Of a stretch of 64,000 nucleotides of DNA, positions 16,119 through 23,061 are shown piece by piece; position 1 is the first letter of the stretch; every line of letters begins with the position of its first letter. The translations under genes were made by a program, and so were the position numbers. Below the pieces are notes generated by a model. It did not search any database, was not told the DNA's origin, and saw only the letters and a list, made by a program, of their open reading frames with translations. Source of the DNA: Desulfuromonas acetexigens (GTDB lineage: Bacteria > Desulfobacterota > Desulfuromonadia > Desulfuromonadales > Trichloromonadaceae); NCBI RefSeq assembly GCF_900111775.1, contig NZ_FOJJ01000037.1:186001-250000 (forward strand), in the 5' to 3' direction.

Positions 16119-17885
16119 ATGCCGTTTTTCCGAATCTTCACGCTTTTCTGTCGCGTTTCCCTGCTGCTGTGGCCGGCGCTCTTCTTCTGCCTGGGCATCG
16201 GCGCGCCGGCCTTCGCCGAGGTGCGAAAGGAGACCCTGCCGGAAGTGGTGGTGGTCGGTGGCGACCGCGCCTATCCCCCCTATGAATTTCTCGACCGGGA
16301 CGGCCAGCCAAGCGGCTACAACGTCGAGCTGACCCGGGCCATCGCCGAGGTCATGGGGCTGCGGATCGAATTCCGCCTCGGCGGTTGGTCGGAGATGCGC
16401 GACGCCCTGCAAAGCGGCGCGGTCGATGTCTTGCAGGGGATGTCTTTTTCCGAGGAGCGCCTGGCCGAAGTCGACTTCTCCCTCCCCTCGGCCATCGTCA
16501 ATCACGCCGTCTTCGCCCGCCGTGATTCCCCCCCGGTCAACACCCTCGCCGAACTCAATGAATACAGCGTGGCCCTGCACCGAGGCGGCATCATGCACGA
16601 CTACCTGGCGCGCACCGGCTTCGCCGGGGAGCTGCTGCTCACCGAAACCCCGGCCGAGGCCATGCGTCTGCTGGCCGCCGGCAAGAGCGACTTCACCATC
16701 GTCGCCATCGTTCCCGGCATGTACCACATCCGCGAGCTGAAGCTGACCAATCTGCTGCCGGCGGTGCGCAATGTCGCCACCTACCGCTACGGCTACGCGG
16801 TGAAAAAGGGGAACGCCGAACTCCTCTCCCGTATCGACGAGGGCCTGGCGATTCTCAAGAAGACCGGTCGCCAGCAGGCGATCTACGAAAAGTGGCTGGG
16901 GGGGCTGGAACCGCGCCCCGTCGACTGGTGGACCCTCGTCAAATACGCGGCGGTGGTGGTCATCCCCCTGCTCCTCTTGCTCGGCGGCTTCGCCCTCTGG
17001 TCACGCATCCTCCATCGCCAGGTGGCGCTGCGCACCGCCGACCTCACCCGGGAAATCGCCGAGCGCCGCCACGCCGAGGAGGAGTTGCGCCTCAACCAGC
17101 GCCAGCTGGTGCAGGCGGACAAGCTCGCGGCCCTGGGCACCCTGGTTTCCGGCGTGGCCCACGAGATCAACAACCCCACCGGCCTGATTCTGCTGGAGGC
17201 GCCCAAGCTCAAGCGGTTTCACGGCGACGCCGTCAAGGTACTCGATCGCTACTTCGCGGAGAACGGCGATTTTCAATGCGGCGGCCTGCCCTATTCACGC
17301 ATGCGCAAGGAAGTGGGGCGAGGGCTGGACAAGGTGCAGGAGGCGGCCAAACGGATCAAGCACATCGTCGACGATCTCAAGGATTTCGCCCGCCGCGACG
17401 ACAGCGGTGACCACGCCCCGCTCGATCTGAACGCCGTCGCCCAGGCCGCCGTGCGCCTGACGGAACCCTCCATCCGCAAGGCCACCGCGCGCTTTCGCGC
17501 CGACTACGGCGCCGGGATTCCCGCCATTCGGGGGAACGCCCAGCGCATTGAGCAGGTTCTCATCAATCTGCTGCTCAACGCCTGCCAGGCCCTGCCCGAC
17601 CCGAGTCGCGCCATTGAACTCGTCACCCGCCATGATCCGGAGCGGAATCTGGCGGTTCTGCAACTGCGCGACGAGGGGACCGGCATCGCCCCGGAAAACC
17701 TCGCGCGCCTGACCGATCCTTTCTTCACCACCAAACGGGACAGCGGTGGCACCGGTCTCGGCCTCTCCGTTTCCGCCGGCATCGTCAAGGAACACGGCGG
17801 CACCCTCGAATTCGCCTCGGTTCCCGGCGAAACCCTCGTCACCCTCTGCCTGCCCGTCTTCCAGGAGGAACCGACCCGTGAGTGA
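16119..17885 (+). CDS. Sensor histidine kinase with periplasmic substrate-binding (SBP_bac_3) domain
   Basis: The 588-residue protein has a signal peptide (cleavage near AFA-EV, residue 33), then a family 3 solute-binding domain (about 42-262: GDRAYPPYEFLDRDGQPSGYNVEL, KKTGRQQAIYEKWLGG), a TM (275-296), a coiled linker, and a kinase core with phospho-acceptor His348 (GVAHEINNP), N box (INLLLNACQAL), G1 DEGTGIAP and G2 GGTGLGLSV. It probably binds an amino or organic acid in the periplasm and phosphorylates the regulator encoded next. ATG 16119 follows AAGGAG. The downstream target is a C4-dicarboxylate carrier, so a dicarboxylate such as aspartate or fumarate is a sensible ligand. Confidence 0.92.
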   Translation: MPFFRIFTLFCRVSLLLWPALFFCLGIGAPAFAEVRKETLPEVVVVGGDRAYPPYEFLDRDGQPSGYNVELTRAIAEVMGLRIEFRLGGWSEMRDALQSGAVDVLQGMSFSEERLAEVDFSLPSAIVNHAVFARRDSPPVNTLAELNEYSVALHRGGIMHDYLARTGFAGELLLTETPAEAMRLLAAGKSDFTIVAIVPGMYHIRELKLTNLLPAVRNVATYRYGYAVKKGNAELLSRIDEGLAILKKTGRQQAIYEKWLGGLEPRPVDWWTLVKYAAVVVIPLLLLLGGFALWSRILHRQVALRTADLTREIAERRHAEEELRLNQRQLVQADKLAALGTLVSGVAHEINNPTGLILLEAPKLKRFHGDAVKVLDRYFAENGDFQCGGLPYSRMRKEVGRGLDKVQEAAKRIKHIVDDLKDFARRDDSGDHAPLDLNAVAQAAVRLTEPSIRKATARFRADYGAGIPAIRGNAQRIEQVLINLLLNACQALPDPSRAIELVTRHDPERNLAVLQLRDEGTGIAPENLARLTDPFFTTKRDSGGTGLGLSVSAGIVKEHGGTLEFASVPGETLVTLCLPVFQEEPTRE

Positions 17886-19296
17886 ACGGCTCTATCCCGC
17901 GTTTAAAATTCTGCTGGTGGATGACGAGCCGGACTGGCTCGGCTCCCTCGCCCTGACCCTGGAAGCCCGCGCCGGGCTCTCCAACCTCCTCACCTGCGAC
18001 GACAGCCGCCGGGTCATGGAGTTGCTCGATCAGGGGGGGATCGGTCTGGTCGTGCTCGACCTGACCATGCCCCATCTTTCCGGGGAGGCGCTGCTCAAGG
18101 AGCTCGCCGAACGCCATCCCGAGGTCACGGCCATCGTCCTCAGCGGCCTGAACCAGCTGGAGACGGCGGTGCGCTGCATGAAGCTCGGCGCCTTCGACTA
18201 CTGCGTCAAGACCGACGAGGAGGAGCGCATCGTCGGCGCGGTGCTGCGGGCGGTGCGCATGCAGGAGATGCGGCGGGACAATCAGGAACTCTCCAGTCGC
18301 CTCGTTTCCGGCGAGCTGCGCCACCCCGAAGCCTTTGCCGGCATCGTCACCGGCGACCGGGGGATGCTGGCCCTCTTCTCCTATCTGGAGGCGGTGGCGC
18401 CCAGCCCGCAACCGCTGCTGATCACCGGCGAGAGCGGTGTCGGCAAGGAACTCTTCGCCCGCGCCGCCCATCGCCTGAGCGGTTGCCGGGGCAAGCTGGT
18501 GACGGTGAACGTCGCCGGGCTCGACGACACGGTCTTCGCCGACACCCTCTTCGGCCACCTGCGCGGGGCCTTCACCGGCGCCGAACAGGCGCGGCGCGGC
18601 ATGGTCGAAGAGGCCGCCGAGGGCACCCTCTTTCTCGACGAGATCGGCGACCTGAGCATTCCCTCCCAGGTCAAGCTGCTGCGGCTGTTGCAGGAAGGGG
18701 AATATTTCCCCTTGGGCGCCGACCTGCCGAAGCGTCTCAAGGCCCGGATCATCGTCGCCACCCACCGGGATCTGGCGGCGCGGGAGGATTCCGGCGCCTT
18801 CCGCCGCGACCTCTATTACCGTCTGCGTACTCATCGCATCGAAGTGCCGCCCCTGCGCGAGCGCCCCGGCGACATCCCCTTGCTCTTGGAGCATTTTCTT
18901 GCCGAGGCGGCGCGCGCCCTGGGCAAGAAGAAACCGCCGGTCCCTCGGGAGTTGGCGCGCTTCCTCGCCGGCTATGCCTTCCCCGGCAACGTCCGCGAAC
19001 TGCGGGCCATGGTCTACGACGCCCTCAGCATTCACCGCGACGGGCCGCTGGCCCTGGACGCTTTCGTCCAGGCCGCGCGTCAGGCCCCGGATGCTCCTGC
19101 GGTGGCCGCCGTCCCCAGCCGCAACCCCTTCGCCGGGTTTCCCGAATTGCCCACCTTCACCGAAGCCGCCGCCTTTCTGGTGATGGAGGCGATGGACCGC
19201 GCCGGTCACAACCAGACCCTGGCCGCGCGCCTGCTCGGCATCTCCCAGCCAGCCCTGAACAAACGCCTCAAACAGATGCGCGAGGGCGGGGCATAA
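17878..19296 (+). CDS. NtrC-family sigma-54-dependent response regulator
   Basis: The 472-residue regulator has a receiver domain (Asp15/16, phospho-Asp61 in VVLDLTMPHL, Lys111), an AAA+ domain with Walker A GESGVGKE (184-191), GAFTGA (230-235) and Walker B GTLFLDE, and a Fis-type HTH at the end (NQTLAARLLGISQPALNKRLKQM). GTG 17878 overlaps the kinase stop, so the pair is co-translated. It should activate sigma-54 transcription when phosphorylated. Three ATAACC-N3-GGTTAT palindromes start at its own stop codon and lead to a -24/-12 promoter before the dcuB-like gene, so target and sites are visible in the same stretch. Confidence 0.94.
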   Translation: MSERLYPAFKILLVDDEPDWLGSLALTLEARAGLSNLLTCDDSRRVMELLDQGGIGLVVLDLTMPHLSGEALLKELAERHPEVTAIVLSGLNQLETAVRCMKLGAFDYCVKTDEEERIVGAVLRAVRMQEMRRDNQELSSRLVSGELRHPEAFAGIVTGDRGMLALFSYLEAVAPSPQPLLITGESGVGKELFARAAHRLSGCRGKLVTVNVAGLDDTVFADTLFGHLRGAFTGAEQARRGMVEEAAEGTLFLDEIGDLSIPSQVKLLRLLQEGEYFPLGADLPKRLKARIIVATHRDLAAREDSGAFRRDLYYRLRTHRIEVPPLRERPGDIPLLLEHFLAEAARALGKKKPPVPRELARFLAGYAFPGNVRELRAMVYDALSIHRDGPLALDAFVQAARQAPDAPAVAAVPSRNPFAGFPELPTFTEAAAFLVMEAMDRAGHNQTLAARLLGISQPALNKRLKQMREGGA

Positions 19297-19328
19297 CCGG
19301 GGGTTATAGCTATAACCTCTGGTTATGG
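19291..19328 (+). promoter_or_regulatory. Activator sites 1 and 2 (ATAACC-N3-GGTTAT)
   Basis: Two palindromes, ATAACC-GGG-GGTTAT (19293-19307) and ATAACC-TCT-GGTTAT (19312-19326), lie with centres 19 bp apart, about two helical turns, as expected for cooperative dimers on one DNA face. The first overlaps the regulator's TAA stop. They are about 160-180 bases upstream of the sigma-54 promoter. Confidence 0.85.
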
Positions 19329-19381
19329 ACGGTTCCATCCCATTGAAATTCTTTCGAATTTTATCGCCCGGCCGCCCCGAG

Positions 19382-19400
19382 CCATAACCCCGGGTTATGG
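19382..19400 (+). promoter_or_regulatory. Activator site 3 (ATAACC-N3-GGTTAT)
   Basis: The third copy is the most symmetric: CCATAACCC-C-GGGTTATGG, a 9+9 bp perfect palindrome. It is centred 72 bp after site 2 and about 85 bp before the -24 element. Confidence 0.85.
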
Positions 19401-19474
19401 CCGCGCTTCCCGCCTGCTTTGAGCTTCTCAAGAAAAACACAATAATTTCGGTTGGATAGAAACACTTTCCGACT

Positions 19475-19489
19475 TGGCACTCTCCATGC
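19475..19489 (+). promoter_or_regulatory. Sigma-54 (-24/-12) promoter of the dcuB-like gene
   Basis: TGGCAC-N5-ATGC has GG and GC 12 positions apart; only the first T of the -12 TTGC is replaced by A. Start of transcription is expected near 19500, giving a leader of about 60 bases. Confidence 0.82.
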
Positions 19490-19561
19490 TCTAGGGAATA
19501 GGCAAGCACGGTGTCGCACAGACGACATCGGCAACCCGGACCCAACCAATGGAGGTGCCCC

Positions 19562-20890
19562 ATGGCAATGTTCTGGATCCAATTCATCCTCGTTCTCGGT
19601 GCGGTACTCATCGGTATCCGCAGAGGCGGCGTCGCCCTCGGTCTGATCGGCGGCCTCGGCGTTTCCCTGCTCGTCCTCGGCTTCCGCAGCTCCCCCTCCG
19701 AACCGCCCATCGCCGTCATGCTCATCATCCTGGCGGTGGTCACCGCCTCGGCCACCTTGCAAGTGGCGGGCGGCCTCGACTACCTGGTGCAGTTGACGGA
19801 AAAACTGCTGCGCGCCCATCCCAAGTACGTCACCATCCTCGCCCCCCTTTCGACCTTCTTCCTCACCGTCTGCGTCGGCACCGGCCATGCCGTCTACGCC
19901 CTGCTGCCAGTCATCGCCGATGTCGCCTTCAAGACCGGCATCCGCCCCGAGCGACCGATGGCGATTTCCAGCGTCGCCTCGCAGATGGGGATCACCGCCA
20001 GCCCGGTGGCCGCCGCCGTCACCTTCTTCCTCGGCTTTGCCGCCAAGGCCGGCTATCCGGTGACCCTCATCGACATCCTCTCCGTGACCATGCCGGCCGG
20101 GGTCATCGGCCTGCTCACCGCCGCCCTGTGGAGCTTCAACCGGGGCAAGGATCTGGACAAGGACCCCGAATACCAGGCCCGCCTGCAGGATCCGGAATTC
20201 CGCAAGGCGCTCGATGTGAACGTCACCACGCTGGACAAGAAGATCAGCAAGGCCGCCAAGATTTCCGTCGCCCTCTTCTTCACCGGCGTCGGCACCATCA
20301 TCCTCTTCGCCGTCTACCCCCACCTGCTGCCGCTTAACGCCGCAGGCAAGACCGTGCCGATGACCACCGTCGTCCAGTTCGTCATGCTCGCCTACGGTGC
20401 CTTCATCATGTTCGCCGCCGACGTGAAAGCCAAGGATATCGCCCACTCCAGCGTCTTCATCGCCGGCATGATCGCCGTCGTCTCGATCTTCGGCATCGCC
20501 TGGATGAGCGATACCTTCATCGCCGCCAACAAGAAATTCCTGGTCGACAACATCGGTATCATGGTCAAGATCGCCCCCTGGACCTTCGCTATCGCCACCT
20601 TCTGCATCTCGGCCTTCGTCAAGAGCCAGGCGGCGACCCTCGCCATCACCCTGCCCCTGGGCCTGGCCCTCGGCCTGCCGGTGCCGCTGCTCTTGGGCCT
20701 AGTGCCAGCCAGCTACGCCTACTTCTTCTTCGCCTTCTATCCCAGCGACCTGGCGGCCATCAACTTCGACCGCACCGGCACCACCCGCATCGGCAAGTAC
20801 CTGCTTAACCACAGCTTCATGATCCCCGGCCTGATCGGCGTCAGCGTCTCGACCATCGTCGCCTACACCATCGCCAGCGTGATTCTCTGA
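19562..20890 (+). CDS. dcuB: Anaerobic C4-dicarboxylate transporter, DcuA/DcuB family
   Basis: A 442-residue inner-membrane carrier, the normal length for DcuA/DcuB (433-446 in E. coli), with about ten hydrophobic segments. Family motifs include GTGHAVYALLPVIADVA, SSVASQMGITASPVAAAV and YPSDLAAINFDRTGTTRIGKYLLNHSFMIPGL. It would exchange fumarate, malate or aspartate for succinate, supporting fumarate respiration. GGAGG sits 7-8 bases before ATG 19562; the longer open frame upstream lies in the promoter leader and is ignored. Monocistronic: sigma-54 promoter before, strong terminator after. Confidence 0.93.
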   Translation: MAMFWIQFILVLGAVLIGIRRGGVALGLIGGLGVSLLVLGFRSSPSEPPIAVMLIILAVVTASATLQVAGGLDYLVQLTEKLLRAHPKYVTILAPLSTFFLTVCVGTGHAVYALLPVIADVAFKTGIRPERPMAISSVASQMGITASPVAAAVTFFLGFAAKAGYPVTLIDILSVTMPAGVIGLLTAALWSFNRGKDLDKDPEYQARLQDPEFRKALDVNVTTLDKKISKAAKISVALFFTGVGTIILFAVYPHLLPLNAAGKTVPMTTVVQFVMLAYGAFIMFAADVKAKDIAHSSVFIAGMIAVVSIFGIAWMSDTFIAANKKFLVDNIGIMVKIAPWTFAIATFCISAFVKSQAATLAITLPLGLALGLPVPLLLGLVPASYAYFFFAFYPSDLAAINFDRTGTTRIGKYLLNHSFMIPGLIGVSVSTIVAYTIASVIL

Positions 20891-20912
20891 TTTTCGCGGA
20901 TTCTCGACAGCA

Positions 20913-20950
20913 AACGACAAAAGGCGCCGGACAGGGCGCCTTTTGTCGTT
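20913..20950 (+). terminator. Rho-independent terminator after dcuB
   Basis: A perfect 16-bp stem, AACGACAAAAGGCGCC and its complement, with a 6-base loop. The T-run lies within the right arm (TTTTGTCGTT). Confidence 0.92.
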
Positions 20951-21124
20951 ATGACGGCGGCGAAGCGAGCGGAAGCTTGCAGGTGGTCGGTTTGGACGTA
21001 TGATTCAAAGCGAAACAGGAATTTTTGGTAGTTTGGCCGGCGAGACGATCCAGCTGAAATCGAAGATAAAATGAGGGCGAAAGCGCGCTTTTCGCATTTC
21101 CGGATTTCCCCTGTTCAGATCCCC

Positions 21125-21152
21125 TAGACATTCATAGCAAATATGCTATAAT
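21125..21152 (+). promoter_or_regulatory. Promoter and operator of the higBA-like pair
   Basis: TAGACA, a 16-base spacer and a perfect TATAAT (21147-21152). The palindrome ATAGCA-AATA-TGCTAT (21134-21149) overlaps the -10, as expected for an autoregulatory antitoxin. The -10 is only 6 bases from the toxin ATG, so transcription should start at or next to the start codon. Confidence 0.75.
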
Positions 21153-21158
21153 CTGGCC

Positions 21159-21500
21159 ATGCACTGGACAATCACCTACGTCAGCGAAACCGTTCAGGCA
21201 GCCATCCTGGAAATGCCGGGCGGCTTGCTCGCCCGGTACCTTCGCTACACAGACCGGATGGAAGTATATGGCCCCGACTTGGGGATGCCTCATACCCGCG
21301 CAATGGGGGAAGGGTTGTTCGAGTTGCGGCTGAAAGCTTCCGAAGGGATCGCCAGGGTGTTCTTCTGTACGGTCATCGGACGCAAGATCGTCATGTTGCA
21401 CCACTTCGTCAAGAAAACCGATAAGACGCCGCCCAATGAGCTTGCCATTGCGCGCAGGCGTCTGAAGGAGGCCAAAGATGCTTTCTCACAAAGAGCTTAA
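21159..21500 (+). CDS. higB: HigB/RelE-like toxin (phage Gp49 family)
   Basis: The 113-residue protein fits phage-derived Gp49/HigB toxins: a beta-rich core with MGEGLFELRLKASEGIARVFFCTVIGRKIVMLHHFVKKTDKTPPNELAIARRR, where LFELR and HHFVKKT.KTP are the family hallmarks. Such toxins cleave mRNA on the ribosome. The gene precedes its antitoxin and overlaps it by 23 bases. No ribosome site is seen before the ATG, in line with a leaderless transcript. Confidence 0.88.
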   Translation: MHWTITYVSETVQAAILEMPGGLLARYLRYTDRMEVYGPDLGMPHTRAMGEGLFELRLKASEGIARVFFCTVIGRKIVMLHHFVKKTDKTPPNELAIARRRLKEAKDAFSQRA

Positions 21501-21804
21501 GGCGCGCGCCCTCGCCCACGCCGAGGTGAAGGATGAATACGACAAACTGGAAGAAGAGTTTGCCTTGCTCGATGAATTTCTGAAAGCCAGGGCGGCGGCG
21601 GGCGTTACACAGGCGGAGGTCGCCGAGCGTATCGGTACCACCCAGTCGGCCATTGCCCGGCTCGAATCCGGCAACAGCAGACATTCGCCCTCACTCGCCA
21701 CCCTTCGCAAATATGCCCATGCCCTTGGCTGTCGCCTCGAACTGCGCCTTGTCAAGGAGTCCGCCGCCGGGGGCATTAACAACAGGGATAGAGAAGTATC
21801 ATGA
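21478..21804 (+). CDS. higA: HigA-like XRE antitoxin
   Basis: The 108-residue protein has a Cro/C1 helix-turn-helix (about 40-92: AGVTQAEVAERIGTTQSAIARLESGNSRHSPSLATLRKYAHALG). The N-terminal half (EVKDEYDKLEEEFALLDEFLKARA) is helical and acidic, as in antitoxins of Gp49-type toxins. It should bind the toxin and repress the palindrome over the -10 box. A ribosome site AAGGAGG is inside the end of the toxin gene. Confidence 0.88.
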   Translation: MLSHKELKARALAHAEVKDEYDKLEEEFALLDEFLKARAAAGVTQAEVAERIGTTQSAIARLESGNSRHSPSLATLRKYAHALGCRLELRLVKESAAGGINNRDREVS

Positions 21805-21854
21805 CCTCGGAACTCGGCAAAATCCGTCACCATTTTCGCGACGCGAAAGCACGC

Positions 21855-21883
21855 TTGCCGCCGGCGCCAAAAGCCTCTAGAAT
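21855..21883 (+). promoter_or_regulatory. Sigma-70-like promoter of the second toxin-antitoxin pair
   Basis: TTGCCG, a 17-base spacer, TAGAAT. Directly downstream the inverted repeat TTGCA...TGCAA (21887-21903) could be the antitoxin operator. Confidence 0.55.
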
Positions 21884-21913
21884 GTGTTGCAAACGCAATG
21901 CAAGGAGTTCGCC

Positions 21914-22186
21914 ATGAAAACAGCCACGATACCGTCCCTCCGGGTCGATCCCGAACTGCGCGCGGCAGCCGAAAGTGTTTTACACGAAGGGGAAACCCTC
22001 TCCGGTTTCATGGAGAAGGCCCTGCGCGACGGCATCGAGCAACGGAAACTGCAACGGGAATTTGTGACGCGGGGTTTGGCCGGACGCGACGCAGCCCGCC
22101 ACAGCGGCGAGTATTATTCCGCCGACGAGGTTTTGGCGAGCATGCGCGATATGCTGGCCCGTAACGAGGGCGAAGACCGCAAGTGA
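21914..22186 (+). CDS. Antitoxin, YlcI/ParD-like
   Basis: The 90-residue protein opens with a ribbon-helix-helix-like segment (TIPSLRVDPELRAAAESVLHEGETLSGFMEKALRDGIEQRKLQREFVTRGL) and ends in an acidic tail (EYYSADEVLASMRDMLARNE). This is the layout of ParD/YlcI antitoxins. AAGGAG precedes ATG 21914. Its stop overlaps the GTG start of the ParE-like gene. Antitoxin role is inferred from fold and position; it should autoregulate at the adjacent inverted repeat. Confidence 0.82.
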   Translation: MKTATIPSLRVDPELRAAAESVLHEGETLSGFMEKALRDGIEQRKLQREFVTRGLAGRDAARHSGEYYSADEVLASMRDMLARNEGEDRK

Positions 22187-22482
22187 GCTTTGCTGTCCGT
22201 TACACCAGGACCGCCAGGGAAGACCTTCTGCGGTTGTACGATTTCCTCCTGCGAAAAGACCCGCGCGCCGCGCGCGGCGCCCTCGATGCCATCGAAAAGA
22301 GCATCGCCGTCCTGCGCGATTTTCCCTTTACCTGCCGCAAGGCGACCCCCGACGACCCTTTTCTGCGCGAGTTGGTGATACCTTTCAGTGGCGGCGGCTA
22401 TGTCGCGCTTTTTGAGATCGAAGACGATAAAACCGTCACCGTCCTCGCGGTTCGCCATCAACGCGAAGACGATTATCGCTGA
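22183..22482 (+). CDS. ParE/RelE-like toxin
   Basis: The 99-residue protein follows the RelE/ParE pattern: FAVRYTRTAREDLLRLYDFLLRKDP (helical hairpin), then FPFTCRKATPDDPFLRELVIPFSGGGYVALFEI and the closing TVLAVRHQREDDYR, typical of ParE-type toxins that poison gyrase. GTG 22183 overlaps the antitoxin stop. Whether it acts on gyrase or mRNA cannot be told from sequence. Confidence 0.85.
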   Translation: MSFAVRYTRTAREDLLRLYDFLLRKDPRAARGALDAIEKSIAVLRDFPFTCRKATPDDPFLRELVIPFSGGGYVALFEIEDDKTVTVLAVRHQREDDYR

Positions 22483-22553
22483 GCGGACGTTGCTGGATTT
22501 CTTCTGTTGTCCTCATGCTCGCTTGCCTGTGCGGCAATGATCGGAAAAATAAA

Positions 22554-22593
22554 TCCGTCCCCTTTTTCCTTTCGTCCGTCCCCTTTTTCCTTT
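22554..22593. repeat. Two direct copies of a 19-mer (TCCGTCCCC-rich)
   Basis: TCCGTCCCCTTTTTCCTTT occurs at 22554-22572 and 22575-22593, just after AAATAAA. This pyrimidine-rich motif resembles short intergenic repeats I recall from Geobacter-like genomes, often near transposases. No gene in the surrounding 198-base gap. Confidence 0.7.
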
Positions 22594-22680
22594 GATGTAG
22601 GCAGTGGTGACAAAACACTCTTCCCGAACCTAATTGGTCACGATGGATCTATCCCCTTAACTGTAAAGTGATGGATAATC

Positions 22681-23055
22681 ATGTATAGAATTATTGGCTA
22701 CTTAGCGTTATTCGAGGTTCTAGGGTTGCTTGGTTTTATTGTTTCGTCACGCGGCCCAGAAGGGATGGTTGCTCGTTACTTGCCTTTATTGTTGGCCTTT
22801 GTGGCGGTTGTGTTTGTCGCCTACTTGAAGGCGAAAGCCTTCTCATACAGAGAAATTGTTTATATCTCGGTTGCAGTATCTGCGGTATTTATTCTTGTAG
22901 TGCAGATCTTGGGATTTACCGTCTATCCTGGTTTGGCTAAGGGTATGGATTTTCTTTCAGGAGAGAATTTAGTGCGGACAGGTGTGATGCTGTCTGTTGG
23001 AACGGTGGGGCATTTTTTACTGCTGTCTCTGGTCCGCATAGGGAGAATTTTATAG
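22681..23055 (+). CDS. Small hypothetical membrane protein
   Basis: 124 residues with about four hydrophobic segments (YLALFEVLGLLGFIV, YLPLLLAFVAVVFVAYL, IVYISVAVSAVFILVVQILGF, VMLSVGTVGHFLLLSLV). I do not recognise a family. Base and codon use are clearly more AT-rich than the neighbours, suggesting transfer; an IS element lies immediately downstream and a toxin-antitoxin pair upstream. Translation looks real because the frame is hydrophobic and free of GC-shadow features. Function unknown. Confidence 0.6.
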   Translation: MYRIIGYLALFEVLGLLGFIVSSRGPEGMVARYLPLLLAFVAVVFVAYLKAKAFSYREIVYISVAVSAVFILVVQILGFTVYPGLAKGMDFLSGENLVRTGVMLSVGTVGHFLLLSLVRIGRIL

Positions 23056-23061
23056 CTATAT

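Noticed and set aside
17839-19755. 638-codon antisense frame opposite the response regulator
   Set aside because: Would cross the regulator gene, the sigma-54 sites and the dcuB start; no motifs.
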